A stretch of 64,000 bases of DNA. Origin: Boswellia sacra (taxonomy: Eukaryota > Streptophyta > Magnoliopsida > Sapindales > Burseraceae). Position numbers and translations under genes: made by a program. The notes under the pieces are model-generated. The model was given only the letters and a program-made list of their open reading frames with translations. It had not been told where the DNA came from and searched no databases. Below, in pieces: positions 20,925-33,239 of this stretch (positions are counted from its first letter, which is position 1; every line of letters begins with the position of its first letter). The stretch spans positions 1-64,000 of the forward strand of contig SNVD02011399.1 of the NCBI GenBank assembly GCA_013180625.2, read 5' to 3'.

Positions 20925-23744
20925 TAACTGGTGATAAATAAGTGTTACTTAATTGTGGGGTCAAAGATGAATACACATACGGAGTTGAGAAACTCTATAC
21001 CAGCTCTTCAATTGTTTTGTAATCATGCATTTAGACAAAAGTATCACTCTACAGAATTTTTGCTACTCTGAAAAAGGGTGATAGAATACGCAAATGGTTA
21101 TCCATTAGCTATTAAAATGTTGGGCCTATCACTTTTTCACAAAAGCAACCAAGGTTGGGAAAGTACATTGAATGAATTGCAAAAGATTTCTAATCCTAAA
21201 ATTCATAATGTTTTGAATATTAGTTATGACTAATTGGATCATGAAGAGAAAAATAAATTTCTTGATATTGCATGTTTCTTTAAAGGAGATGATTGTGACC
21301 ATGCCACAAAAATACTTAATGGCTATTTTTCTGTAGTCCATCATGGATTGAATGTTTTTATTGATAAATCACTCGTTACAATATCACAAAACAATGGGCT
21401 AGAAATGCAAGATTTACTACAAGAAATGGGTTGAGAAATTGTTCAACAAGAATCTCCAAAGGAGCTAGGCAAGCGAAGCAAGTTATTCAATCATGATGAT
21501 GTATATCATCTACTTGAAAAAAAAAAGTTATAGCCCAACTGATTTGATTTTGTTTCCGTTTAAGCTTTAAGCATTTTATTATGTTAAGTAAATTAATTGC
21601 CTTAGTTAAAATGGGATTAATTTAACTGAATCCATTTTGACTTTTCATTAATTTATTTTTTTGGGCTATAAGCAGATTGATTTAGTTGAAGGCATTGCCT
21701 TGGATATGTCAAAAATAAGAGACCTACAGTTAAGTTCTCAAGCATTTGTAAATATGTCCAATCTTCGATTGCTTAAATTTTACAGTCCTAAGCTCTTCAA
21801 AATTTGTGTAGATATCTCTAAAGTGCACCTTTAGTTTGTGGATTTCTATAAAGTGCATCTTCCTTGTGGTCTAAAATATCTTCCTAATGAGCTAAGGTAT
21901 CTCCATTGGGAGGGATATCCTCTCAAAACATTGCCATCAACGTTCAACATAGAGAACCTTGTTGAACTTAAATTACCTTATAGCAAGCTTCAACAACTTT
22001 GGAAAGCAACTAAGGTATGATACATTTCTAATATATGTATAACTTTATATATACATACATACATATATGTTATTTATCGACAAACTATGAGGTTCACTGA
22101 TATTAATCTATTCTAGTTATTTATCATTTGCCGCAGCATGTGTCCAAATTGAAACTGATAGATCTTCATAAGTCCCAATGCTTGACTAGGTTTCCAAACC
22201 TCTTAGATTCGAAGGTCCTTGAGGTTATGAACCTTAGGTATTGCAAGCATCTTAGGATCTTTATATAGATAGCAAGGTGTGTAAGAGTATTAGATTTATT
22301 TGGAACTACAATAAAAGAAATTCCAACTAGAATTTGCAAATTGAAATCTCTTCAGAGGCTCAAACTTTGGGACTGCTCCAAACTAGAGAGGTTCCCAGAA
22401 ATCCTAGAAAAAATAGAAAATTTATAGTATCTTTTTTTAGCTAGAGCAGGAGCAATTAAAAAGTGTTACCATCTTCGATTGAAAATTTAAAGGGGCTTCG
22501 AGAGTTGTCATTGATGGATTGCAAAAGTCTTATGACCATTCCAAGTAGTATCTGGAATTTGACATCTGTACATTCTATTTATCTCAACGATTGCTCAAAA
22601 ATTGAGAAATTACCTAACAACTTAGGGAATTAATATATTTGAGAACTTCATGGTAAAGGAACTGTTGTTACTCAACTACCATCCTCTTTTTCAGGCTATA
22701 AGAAACCTGGAGTTTTGAATTTTTCTGAATGTAGAGGTTTGGTTTTGCCCTTTTTGTTAGCCTGAGTTTCCTTAACATAATTAAGTTTAACATACTACAA
22801 TCTAGCTGAAATTCCCAAAGATACCTATTGTATATCCTCACTAGATATATTAAATCTAAGTGGAAACAATTTTTTGAGTCTAGCTATGAGTTTCAAGTAA
22901 CTTTTTTGGCTGAAATGGCTTTGGATAAGTAATTGCAAACTAGTTGTTACCTAGATTCCAATAAGTCTAGTATACTTAGAAGCAAGGAATTGCAAGCAGT
23001 TTCAATCGTTACCAGAGCCTCCATCGAGTCTAGAACAATTAAGTGTACCCCAACTGAAAGTATTATCTGAATGTTGTTGTCCATTTGCATTTACCATAAT
23101 CGAGTTTCTATTTACAAACTGTCTGAATTTGAACCAGAAATCATGCAACAACATTTTGACAGTCTTATTGCTAAGAACTCAACATATGACAATTGCATCA
23201 TTGAGACTTTGCTATGAAAAAGTTAAAATCTCTATTTCTCTTAATTAATTTCCCTCCTCGTCTCTTACTAGAAATCATGAATATAATATTACAGATATTT
23301 GACAAAACACCTTTAACAAGCTTTTATTTACTTGGGAGTGAAGTTCCTAACTGGTTTAGCTATCAAAGTTCAGGATCATCACTAACTATTGAGCTACCTC
23401 AGCTTTGGTATAACTATCAGAACCAAACCATTTTTGGAATGAATCTTTTTGTAATAGGAAGGTGGTCTATCATTATATTGACTTCGCACAATTATGCTCA
23501 AGTATAGTCCCTTTAGACTTCTAAATAGAGGTTATAAAACTGCCTCATTCAAGTTCACCTTGGTAGCAGAGACCTCATAAGAGGTTGCAAGGTAAAATGT
23601 TATGGGGTCTATCCATTATATGCACAAACCAATGTGATACAACCTAGCATTTCTATTGAGAAATTGGCTCTTATGAGCAATTAGAATTTTGGAGAAACAA
23701 TAGTAGAAGAGAACTTTAGAATTAGGAGACACCACGATGGCTAC
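20925..23744 (+). pseudogene. TIR-NBS-LRR disease-resistance gene remnant (NB-ARC end, LRR, C-terminal domain)
   Basis: TNL proteins are intracellular immune receptors. Coding traces start in the NB-ARC domain (ITGDK, stop, VLLNCGVKDEY, then ALQLFCNHAFRQ) and continue with YPLAIKMLG (the GLPLA motif), SYD, stop, LDHEEKNKFLDIACFFKGDD and an MHD-region QDLLQEMG. A second exon (about 21676-22014, donor gtatga) reads EGIALDMSKIRDLQLSSQAF and the first LRRs (LRYLHWEGYPLKTLPS). A third exon from about 22138 carries LRRs such as LDLFGTTIKEIPTRICKLKS, then the C-terminal post-LRR domain (GSEVPNWFSYQSSGSSLTIE) near 23330. At least six stops or frameshifts are visible. The TIR and P-loop parts are missing, cut by the Tat-like element on the left. 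The 3' end is interrupted by the Copia element. Confidence 0.85.
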
Positions 23745-24390
23745 TGTGAGTTCTGCGACTCAACTTATGTAGTGTAGGCAAAAAAATGGCGTTAGATGTA
23801 GTGTTAGACGTACAAAGGTAGAAACTTGGTATCGCAGTGTAATGAGTGCTATATAGAAGCGCAACATTGGCACATGGGTGCAGACTATTCTGTGCAAGAG
23901 CGTCAATTCCAGGTTTGCGGATACGTCTGGGTAGAAAGTTCGCACCGGAGCATGAAGGCTATTGAGCAAGAGCGCAATGTCATTTCCTAATTTAAATAGG
24001 ATTTCTTGTTACACAAGTTATTGGCCCATAGGCCTTGGAATATAATTAGGGGACATGTTTCCAGTGCAAAAACAAATCAGAAAGATCAGAAAAAGAGAGG
24101 AAAGAAAGAGAGTTAGGGTTTACAGAGATTGAGGGTTTCTTGGGCAGCAAATAACTTAATTTCTTCTAGTTGTTCTCGTAAACACTCTTGTAATCTCTTA
24201 TTTTTCACCTTAGTGGAGTGATCGTCACCAGCAACTAAACGTAGGATCACGTTTGTGGTATGAACCAGTTTAAATTCTCGTGTTTCTGTGTGTTTTCTTT
24301 AGTTTGCTCTACTTGGGTGTGTGTTAAATCCCCTAGTTTAATTCCATGTTAAGCCTCTTGTGAGTATGCGTGTTGCTCTTCTTCACAACT
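23745..24390 (+). repeat. 5' LTR of the Copia element
   Basis: About 646 bp, starting TGTGAGTTCTGCG and ending near CTTCTTCACAAC. It matches 28290-28962 along its whole length with many substitutions and small indels, so the insertion is old. Confidence 0.85.
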
Positions 24391-24393
24391 TAT

Positions 24394-24406
24394 TGGTACA
24401 CAGCCT
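24394..24406 (+). other. Degraded primer-binding site (initiator tRNA-Met)
   Basis: TGGTACACAGCC resembles the common TGGTATCAGAGCC with changes in the middle, and lies 3 bp after the 5' LTR, where the primer site belongs. Confidence 0.6.
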
Positions 24407-24473
24407 GGTGATGCCTATTTTGGAGATCTTTGGTGGCCAAAATTCATAGCATGACAGGTGTTCGATAAAAGTC

Positions 24474-25268
24474 TTGAGTTGTATCTACGCAGTACGAGAG
24501 GTGTTTGACGAAATTCCTATGATGGCTGCATTAATTACCAAGTACAAGATTAAGAAGTTCAATGGTAGCAACGACTTTACTAGTTGGAGAATGATGATGT
24601 TGGCTTTGCTAGGCAACGTAAGACTGGATGAAGCTCTTGGAGGTGAAAGCAAGATGCCAAATAGCTACAGCACTGAAAAGAGGGGCGACGTCATGAAAAA
24701 GGCCTATAACATGTTAATTCTCTATTTGAGCAACAAGGCGTCAAGGCAGGTTTCTCATTTGAAAATTATGGCTCAGGTATGGTTAAAGCTTGAAAGCCTT
24801 TACATGACAAAAAATTTGTCAAGTAGGTTGTATTTAAAAGCAAAATTCTTTACATTCTAAATGGCCATGGATAAGAACTTGTAAGACTACATTGATGAAT
24901 TTAACAAGCCGTACTTAGATTTAGAAAATATATAAATAGAATATGATGATGAGGATAAAGCTTTGGTGCTATTACATTCTCTTCCAAAATCATGTGAGAC
25001 ATTTGTAGATATTTTGAAGCATGGTAGAGAAACATTGTTGCTTGATGATGTGATTGGTGCATTAAATTCAAAAGATCTCCAAAGGAAGAATGAGTTGGGT
25101 GAATACCCCGGTGAAGGGCTGCATGTTAGACATAGGAGTGATAAACGAGATTATAAGGGCAAATCGCACTCAAGGTCGAAGACAAAAGGGAATAAAGTCA
25201 TGAAATGCTTCCACTGTCATGAGAAGAGGCATATTAAGAGTCGTGAAATGCAAGAGAAAGAAGAATGA
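24474..25268 (+). pseudogene. Copia gag remnant
   Basis: The frames contain KKFNGSNDFTSWRMMMLALL at the start of the UBN2-type gag domain, then a helical region (KKAYNMLILYLSN), and at the end a damaged zinc knuckle, CFHCHEKRHIK. Two or more stops occur (for example near 24858 and 24902). Confidence 0.8.
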
Positions 25269-26575
25269 GAAGGGAAAAGAGCCAGAAAAGGGTGATGCTA
25301 CTATTGTGGAAGATGGATATGAGAGTTCTGACATGCTAGTCATGACTACAAAAAACTCAGAGAAGCAATGGGTCTTGGATTCCTGTTATTCGTTTGATAT
25401 GATGTCAAATAGAAGCTGGTTTGAATCTTACGAGAAAATTGATGGTGGAAAGGTTCTGCTGGGTGACAATAAAGCTTGTAGGGTGGTGGGCATAGGGACA
25501 GTTCGGATAAAGACTCATGATGGTATGAAAAGAGTTTTGACGGCTGTAAGGCACATTCTGAAGCTGAAGAGGAACTTGATTTCACTTGGTACACTTGATT
25601 TCGATGGCTGCATTTATGAAGGAGAGAATGGCACCTTGAAAGAGAGGATCTTTGGAAATGGTTTGTATGTTCTCCAAGGCAGCACCATAATTGGAGAAGC
25701 AGGTATGGTATCAGGCATGGATGATAAAAGCCTATTTATGGCACAAGAGGCTTGGCCATATGAGTGAAAGGGGACTTTAGGAGCTGCAAAAACAAGGATT
25801 GTTGTGCGGAGACAAGTTGGGGAAATTGGAGTTTTGCAAGCATAGCGTACTTCGCAAGGCTACGATGGTAAAATTCGCTTTCTCATTTTACACTGCAAGG
25901 AAAACTCTCAGTTATGTCTATTTTGATCTATGGGGTCTATCTAAGCATGCAACTTTAGGTGAAGGTAGATATTTTATGTCCACTCTGAAAATTTCAAGAT
26001 TGGAAAAAGATGGTTGAAGTCCAAACGGTAGGAAAGTTTGAAAGCTTAGAACTGATAATGGTTTGGAGTTCTTGAATTCAACCAATTTTGCAATAATGAA
26101 GGATTGATGAAGCATAAGACAGTATCGGGGAATTGTAGCAGAATTGCTTGGTTGAAAAGATGAATAGAACGCTTCTTGAGAGGGTTTGATGCATGTTAAT
26201 AGGCGCCGGAATGCCCAAGAGGTTTTGGGGAGAAGTAGTCAACATGGCAGCACATTTGATCAATAGATGGTTGTCATCAACTATTGGTTTCAAGAAGCCT
26301 AAAGAAGTGTGGACAGGTTCGCGTTCGAAGTGTGGACAGGTTCGCGTTCGAGCTACAGTCATTTGAGGGTGTTTAGCTATTTGGCATACGTGCACATTGA
26401 GCAAGGCAAGCTGGAGCCAAGGGCAAGGAAGTGTATGTTTGTTGATTATCTAGATCGGGCGAAAGGGTACAGGCTGTGGTGGCAAGAGTCAAATGTTTCA
26501 AAGTGTTTCACAAGTAGATATGTCACTTTCAGAGATCGAAGCTCTATTTTGGGGGCTATTCAAAACCTCAGTTGA
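25219..26575 (+). pseudogene. Copia protease and integrase remnant
   Basis: The protease segment reads QWVLDSCYSFDMM, with the catalytic D-S-G mutated to DSC, followed by VLLGDNKACRVVGIGTVRIK. The pre-integrase zinc region and the integrase core are split over several frames. A short tandem duplication (GTGTGGACAGGTTCGCGTTC, repeated near 26308 and 26331) sits in the integrase end. The C-terminal part keeps a degraded GYRLWWQES patch. It is non-functional. Confidence 0.75.
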
Positions 26576-28098
26576 TACCTAATGAGAATGCTACAAATGC
26601 AGATAGTGTTGGGTCTAAGGTGGAGATCCATGAAGCTAAAGATTCTCAAAAGGAAGAGGCAAGTAAAACGATTGAATGTGATGACGTTGAGGAGGTCCTT
26701 GATGAGTCTAACAACTTGAGAAACTATCAACTAGCAAGAGATCGGGCAAGGAGGACAATAACACCACCGGTGAGGTATGGTTACACTAATCTTATAGCTT
26801 TTTCACTATCTCTATCGAAGGAGATTGATGGTAGTAAGCCTAAAAGCTGTAAGGAAGCAATGGCTCATAGAGACAGGAGTCATTGGCAACAGGCAGTGAA
26901 GGAGGAAATGGATTCTTTGAGAAATAATCATACTTAGATCTTGGTTGATAACACTACTAAACAGAAGGTAGTATGTTGTAAATGGGTGTTTAAATGGAAA
27001 GAAGATGCTAGTTGGAAAAGAAAACCTAGATACAATGCTAGGTTGGTGGCAAAAGGATTCACACAAAAGGAGGGCATTGATTTCAATGAGGTTTTCACTC
27101 CTATCATGAAACACACATCTATTAGAGTACTACTAGCTCTAGTAACCCAGTTTAATATAGAGTTAGAACAGATGGAGTCAAAATCGCATTCCTTCATGGT
27201 AATTTGGAGGAAAGGATTGTTATAGCACAACCAGAGGTTTTTGTGAAAGGAAGTGAAGACAAGGTGTGTTTGTTGAAGAAATCCTTGTACGGTCTAAAGC
27301 AATCACCAAGGTAATGGCATTTAAAGTTTGATGAGTTTATGATCAAACACGGGTATACTAGAAGCAAATATGATAGTTGCATGTATGGCAAATGGTTGAA
27401 AAATGGAGTTGGGCTTTTCTTGTTGTGTGTTAATGACATGTTGATTGCATCAACAAACATGGAAGAAATTCAAAAACTAAAAATGTAGCTGAGCAAGGAG
27501 TTTGAGATGAAAGTTTAGGTTGTGCTAGGAAGATTTTGGGGACAAAAATCAGTAACGATAGAGATATAGGTCTATTAGTTCTATCTCAAGGTGACTACAT
27601 ACTCAAAATAATTGAGAAGTTTAACATGGCTTGTGCAAAGAAGGTGCAGACTCCTTTGGTAGCTCATTTTAAACTTTCATTGACACAGTCTCCTATAACG
27701 GATATTGAGAAAGAGGAGATGGCAAGAACATGGATGAAAAGCCAATGGGTTATGTGCATGCAGACTTTGCAAGTGATCTTGACAAAAGAAGTTCATTAAT
27801 CGATTTTGTGTTCACATTGTTTGGTTACACCGTTAGTTGGAAAGCCAATTTGCAATCAATAGTGGCTCTTTCGACAATTGAGGTGGAATATATTGTTGCT
27901 ACAGACGCTGCGAAAGAAGCAATGTGGCTGCAAGGACTTGTTGGCAGGTTTGGTGTGAGACAAGATAAGGTAAAAGTGTTTTGTGATAACAAAAGTACAA
28001 TACATTTGACCAAAAATCAAATGTATCATGAAAGAACCAAACATATAGACATCAAGCTGCATTTCATCAGAGATGTGATTGCTGAAGGGAAGGTCTAA
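26572..28098 (+). pseudogene. Copia reverse transcriptase and RNase H remnant
   Basis: RT begins around 26875 with a WQQAVKEEMDSL segment, then CCKWVFKWKEDASW and ARLVAKGFTQKEGIDFNEVF. The catalytic region (near 27440, LLCVNDMLIA in place of the usual Y-V-D-D-M) has lost the first aspartate. RNase H follows to 28098 with TVSWKANLQSIVALSTIEVE and the closing ERTKHIDIKLHFIRD. Multiple stops and frameshifts are present. Confidence 0.8.
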
Positions 28099-28289
28099 AT
28101 AGTTAAAATTCATACTGAATAGAATCCGACAGATATGATCACTAAGCCCATAACAAGTGTCAAGTTCAACACTTGCTTGAATTCGATACGAGTGGCAGAT
28201 GGACCATTTTAGCTTAAAGATAGATGTGGCTGGTAATTTACTATGGTGGTTCATAGTATGGAACACAAGCTTAGTCCAAGGTAGAGATT

Positions 28290-28962
28290 TGTGAGTTCTG
28301 TGCCTTAACTTGTGTAGTGCAAGCAGAAAAGTAGTGCCGACGCACAGTTGGAGCTACACCGGAGCACCAGATGCAATGTCAAACATGCAAAGGCAGAAAC
28401 TTTGGTGTTGCACTACAATGAGCACTGCACAGGAGCATAGCATTGGTGGAGTACATACTATTCTATGCAAGAGTGCCGATTCTAGGTTCACGGATGCATC
28501 TGGGCAGAAAGTTCTTGCTGAAACATGAAAGCTATTGCGTAGGAGCGCAATGTTGTATTCTAGTCTAAATAAGATTTCTTATTACACAAGTTATTCGCGC
28601 ATGGGCCTTGGGATATAAATAGGAGACGCGTTTCCAGTGTAAAAATAGATCAAAGAGATCAGAAAAAGAGAGGAAAGAAAAAGAGTTAGGGTTTACAGAT
28701 ATTGGGGGTTTCTTGGGCAGCAAGTAACTCAATTTCTTCTAGTTGCTCCTGTAAACACTCTTGTAATCTCTTGTTTTTCACCTTAGTGGATTGATCATCA
28801 CCAACAACTTGACGTAGGATCATGTTTGTAGTCTGAACCAATATAAATTCTCATTTTCTATGTGCTTTCTTTATTTTGCTTTACTTCGGTGTATATTAAA
28901 TCTCCTAGTTTAATTTTGTGTTAAGCCTCTTGTGAGTGTGTGCGCTGCTCTTCTTCACAACA
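28290..28962 (+). repeat. 3' LTR of the Copia element
   Basis: 673 bp, starting TGTGAGTTCTGTG after a purine-rich AAGGTAGAGAT and ending CTTCTTCACAACA. It is the partner of 23745-24390. Confidence 0.85.
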
Positions 28963-29090
28963 GTTACTGCCATGATCAAGCCAATACAATTGAAACTGCA
29001 TGTGGAAGAGTTGATGAAGAGGAAGTGGAACGAGGCGCTAAGAGAATATGCAGATAACAAGTTGATGATCCTTAACAGCAAAGAGTAATA
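28963..29090 (+). pseudogene. 3' tail of the TNL remnant, beyond the Copia insertion
   Basis: Removing the Copia element and one copy of the target duplication joins ...RIRRHHDGY to a frame that stays open for about 30 codons. This frame is rich in acidic then basic residues (VDEEEVERGAKRICR) and then stops. That continuity supports this being the displaced 3' end of the same gene. Another frame here is also open for 42 codons, so the assignment is not certain. Confidence 0.45.
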
Positions 29091-29554
29091 GATGTGGTTT
29101 AATCCTCTTGTGTCATGTTGTTCGACTTTCGACCTGGAGGCTTTTTATTACAAACTTCTGGAGATTTCTCTGCCAACTTAATGGTAATTTACCTATCATA
29201 ACTTAAAGATTTATTTTTTTCTAATAGGATGATATATATGGGAATCAAGAATAAAATATTGAGTTTTAATAGCACTTCTTCCACTCAGAAGAATTTTATT
29301 ACCTGGAATTTCGATATCGTGCTTTTGACATTTTTGATACCATAAAAGCAATTGAACTTTAGAATTTTGCTGAATTAGGGTCTGTTTTTCACCTAATTTT
29401 GTCTCAAGTTTAAAAAAAATTGACGACATGTGGATTTTAATACCAATAGATGATTGAGCTTTTGCTTTACTTTAGCACTTCATTTATTGTATAGTTTCAA
29501 TATAACACACACGATATATAGGTTTCATTATTATTATTATTATTATATTTACAC

Positions 29555-29592
<38 letters not shown>

Positions 29593-31336
29593 TAAATACA
29601 AAAGTGATGTTGGAACAATTTTTTTTACTCGAACCTGATTGTGATCAGCCAGGTTCGAGCAATTCCAGGAGAGTGGATGTGGTTTTTGAGTTAACGATTT
29701 CATATTCTGCTTACTTAAAGGATACAGTGTGTCTAAAATTCAGATTGTAAAATGCCCTCCTGGAAAAATCCTACAAGCAATGGAAGTGTTCGAGAGAAGC
29801 TCCTTGGGTTTTACTGTTTGCTAAGATCAGGTACAAATTTTAATTTGAATAAAACTTGTTCTAAGTGTTCTTGTGAAACTGTTCTCTCTTTATAAGGATC
29901 ATGGAAAAAAAATTAAATTGTTCTCATGAAACTGATGTATAAGGCTGCTGTAGTCCATTATCAATTACCTTTGGATAATGAAGTTTTCAATCATGCTTGT
30001 TTACAGTTAATTCTAGTTGAGCGTTACATTTCACTTGTTTTAGTCTTTTGTTCTTTTCCAGTTCTGCTATTGCATATTTTAATCTTAATCAGATTAGAAT
30101 TTGTCTTAATCTTTTAATCTCAAAGACTTAACCAATTGCTGTTATTAAACAGATTTGTAGGTGAAATTCCACCTGATATCAGCTTCTCAAAGGTCTCAAT
30201 GCTTGCCAACTCAGACCTATCCAACGACATGCTATCAGAAAGCTTGAGGGTACTGGATAGTCTTGAGATTCTATTACCCCACTCTGTTAGTTTGGATTTT
30301 TCAGGTCACAATCATAAATCTCGCGATCATTTAAATTTTCAGTTTTGTTTCACTTTCATTTATTAGTATTTTCTGTTTAATAATTTAGTAACATTTTTAC
30401 TGCCTCCACCATTTATAAGTATAGGATTGGAAAAACTGCAGCTATAGTAGAAGATAGTTATAGATTAATGTTGGTTCAGCTAGTTGGTTCAATGAAAAGA
30501 TCTCAGATTCTCTGTTTCACTTTAATAGCTTTAATAACTTTATTCTTTATTTTGAGAGAGCTTGTGGTTGTCTTGCCAAATTGCCTTGCTGAACACGTTG
30601 GATCACAGATTCCTGGAATTGAAAAGGCGTTAAATGTGAGTGAATTTGTTTAGAGCTTAGAGTGAGAGGATTATAAACTTCCATATATCTAACTCTTCTT
30701 ATAAGGAATTTTGCAATGTAAGTTGGATGAATACCTCACTTGTGTTGATGATGAAATTTAATTATGGGCGTGTGCTTCAACATAAATGTGACTTCTCATT
30801 TCTCTAGGACAATATAATATAATATTCCTCTGCCCATGTCCCTTTTTTTGTAGTGTGAGGAGACCATGGGGGGTTCCGAAGACAGCGGGTTGCATTTGAA
30901 TTTGATGAAAGAGGGCCGCATCATATGCATCAGCAATACACATGCCGGTTAATTCATTCCAAAAGCCGAGCGGGCAAAGATCATCAGCTGTATATCTTGA
31001 TGAGGCTCTTTTGATATGAACAATGGTAAAGTCAATTTGTTCGTTTGATACTCATGTTCCAATTTGTTCTTGGACTGATTGTTTGTGGAACATAATTAAA
31101 ATCTAGATGTGCTTGCGCATAATTAGTATGTATGAATGTATATAGTATGTATTTTTTTTCCAATGCATATAATTAGTGTGTAGAAAGTAGCCAATGTACA
31201 AAGCACTTTTGTGCAGTAAAGTTTACATCTAAAGACCAAGACTCTCTTGCTTTGACCTATAATTTTGTTGCATATCATGTTCTGTTTTCATTTTGTGGCC
31301 TCATCGTCATCTTCTTGGATTGAACCTGATGTCTAA
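29091..31336. other. Non-coding AT-rich DNA with microsatellites and short open pieces
   Basis: Microsatellites are an (ATT)n run at 29526-29547 and an (AT)n run at about 29559-29589. A piece at 30145-30300 reads RFVGEIPPDISFS, reminiscent of an LRR receptor motif (N.F.GEIP), but it is too short to call. A frame near 30865-30950 starting MGGSEDSGLHLNLMKEGR is unidentified. I see nothing else supportable. Confidence 0.4.
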
Positions 31337-31465
31337 TATGATGTCTTTTTTAGTTTTAGAGGTGATGATATCCATAATACCTTTACTAGCCATCTCTATG
31401 CCACTATGTGAGAAACAGTTCAAAACTTCATTGATTATCTTGAACTCAAGAAAGGAGATGAAATT
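31337..31465 (+). pseudogene. TIR domain of a TNL gene, first half
   Basis: The reading frame gives YDVFFSFRGDDIHNTFTSHL, then YATM, a stop, ETVQNFIDYLELKKGDEI. This is the start of a plant TIR domain (canonical form D-V-F-L-S-F-R-G-E-D-T-R). Frame continuity ends at the ATT of 31463-31465, where a CACTA transposon begins. The matching second half is at 39335. One in-frame stop is already present in this half. Plant TIR domains act as NAD-cleaving signalling modules in TNL receptors. Confidence 0.85.
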
Positions 31466-31734
31466 CCCTAGTAAAAAGGGCCTACAAAATGCATGTCGCA
31501 AAAGGGTTTTTCTAACGTGTAGGCGCGTCACTAATTCTATGTTGCAAAAATCCCTGGCATTTCACAATGTGCATGATGCGTTACAGAAGGCCTTTTTGGC
31601 TCGTTGCAGTAAATGATTTTGCAACGTACATTGCATATATCTAAACATCATGCATTTCTAAACTTTTAGCAACACACAAAGCACATTGCTATGTGTCAAA
31701 TGGCAACGTACAATGCACGTCACCGGAGGTATTA

Positions 31735-31746
31735 TACATACATACA

Positions 31747-31782
<36 letters not shown>

Positions 31783-31791
31783 TATATATAA
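31735..31791 (+). repeat. Microsatellite (CATA)n followed by (TA)n
   Basis: About ten CATA units followed by a TA run, within the outer CACTA element. Confidence 0.95.
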
Positions 31792-33239
31792 AATGTTGTG
31801 TTTTTGTAATTTGTAATGCTTGTGATTTTTATGATTATATATATACATTATGATACAAATGATTACAGTAAAATACACAATCAAATAGAATATCAAAGTG
31901 CACATTTAAATTAAAATAAATATCATTACAATACGAAAAGTCAAGTATTTGTTTCTATATAATAGTAGCCTAAATGACTTAGAATAAGGAAATAACAAGT
32001 ACTATCACTACAAGAAAAACAGATTTTTGCGACAAAACTTTTTGCGACGAAATAAAATTCGTCGCAAAAAGCGGCCTTTTGCGACAAAATTATTATTTCG
32101 TCACAAAAGTTAGCATTTCAAAGAAAAAGATATTTTGCGAGGAATTTTTCGTCGCAAAATAAAACTTTAGCGACGAATATTCATTTCCTCGCTAAAAACT
32201 CGAGTGACTAATTAGGAAAGCATTTTTTGCAACGAGATAAAACCTATCGCGACAAACCTTTCGTCGCAAAATGTATTACACAAAGACGGGATTTTGCGAC
32301 AAAAATTATATTTCTCGCGAAAAAAAGACATTTTGCGAAAAAAATTCCTCACTAAAGACCATTCTAATTTACCATGCATATATGGCAATACTTGACATTT
32401 TGCGACGAAAAAATAATTCCTCGCAAAATGTGATCTTTTGCGAGGAAAATTTCCTCGCAAAAAATATACCTTTTGCGACAAAAAATTCCTTGCAAAAAGC
32501 CATTTTAATTTACCGTGCAACGTGGTAATACGGGACATTTTGCGACAAAAACGTGATTCCTCGCAAAATGCGACCTTTTGCGAGAAATTTTTTGTCGCAA
32601 AAAGATAATTTTTTGCGACAAAAAATTCATCGCGAATAGCCTTTTTAATTTACCATGTACACGTGGCAATACCGGATATTTTGCGACAAAAACGTGATTC
32701 CTCGCAAAATGCTACCCTTCGCGAGGAATTTTTTGTCCCAAAAGTTATATTTTTTGCGACAAAAAATTCCTCGCGAAAAGCCATTTTATTTTACCATACA
32801 CACGTGGCAATAATGGACATTTTGCGACAAAAACGTGATTCTTCGCAAAATGTGCCTTTTGCGAGGAAAATTTTCTCGCAAAATGTGACTTTTAGCGAGG
32901 AAAATTTTCCTCGCGAAAAGTCACATTTTGCGACAAAAAATTCTTCACGAAAAGCCATTCTAATTTACCATGCACACTTGACAATATTGGATATTTTGCG
33001 ACGAAAAATTGATTCGTCGCGAAATGTGACCTTTTGCGACAATAAATTCTTCGCAAAAAAGTCAACCTTTTGCAAGAAAAAATTTCTCGCGAAAAGCCCG
33101 TCTAACTTATTATACTAATTATGAACACGTGACAATACTGGACATTTTGCGATGAAAATATATATTCCTCGCAAAATATGACCTTTTGCGAGAAAAAATT
33201 CCTCGCAAAAAGTTATTTTTTTAAAATTAAAACTTAATA

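Larger units (their letters stand above)
23745..28962 (+). mobile_element. Copia (Ty1-type) LTR retrotransposon, complete but dead
   Basis: Paired LTRs (23745-24390 and 28290-28962), a degraded initiator-Met primer site and a gag-protease-integrase-RT-RNase H order define a Copia element. Flanks GCTAC (23740-23744) and GTTAC (28963-28967) look like a 5 bp target duplication with one mutation. The polyprotein is broken by many stops. It sits inside the reading frame of the TNL remnant. Confidence 0.9.

Noticed and set aside
20723..20941. 72-codon plus-strand ORF at the end of the LTR-like block
   Set aside because: It crosses from retroelement DNA into TNL coding sequence in the wrong frame. 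No domain was recognised.
30145..30300. LRR receptor-like piece (RFVGEIPPDISFS)
   Set aside because: Only one motif of a common repeat, with no neighbouring LRR or kinase sequence. Kept only as a remark.
32271..33118. Open frames on both strands in the CACTA left arm (85-151 codons)
   Set aside because: They translate the TTTTGCGACGAAA repeats (ILRQKRDSSQN and similar recurring) and have no other support.
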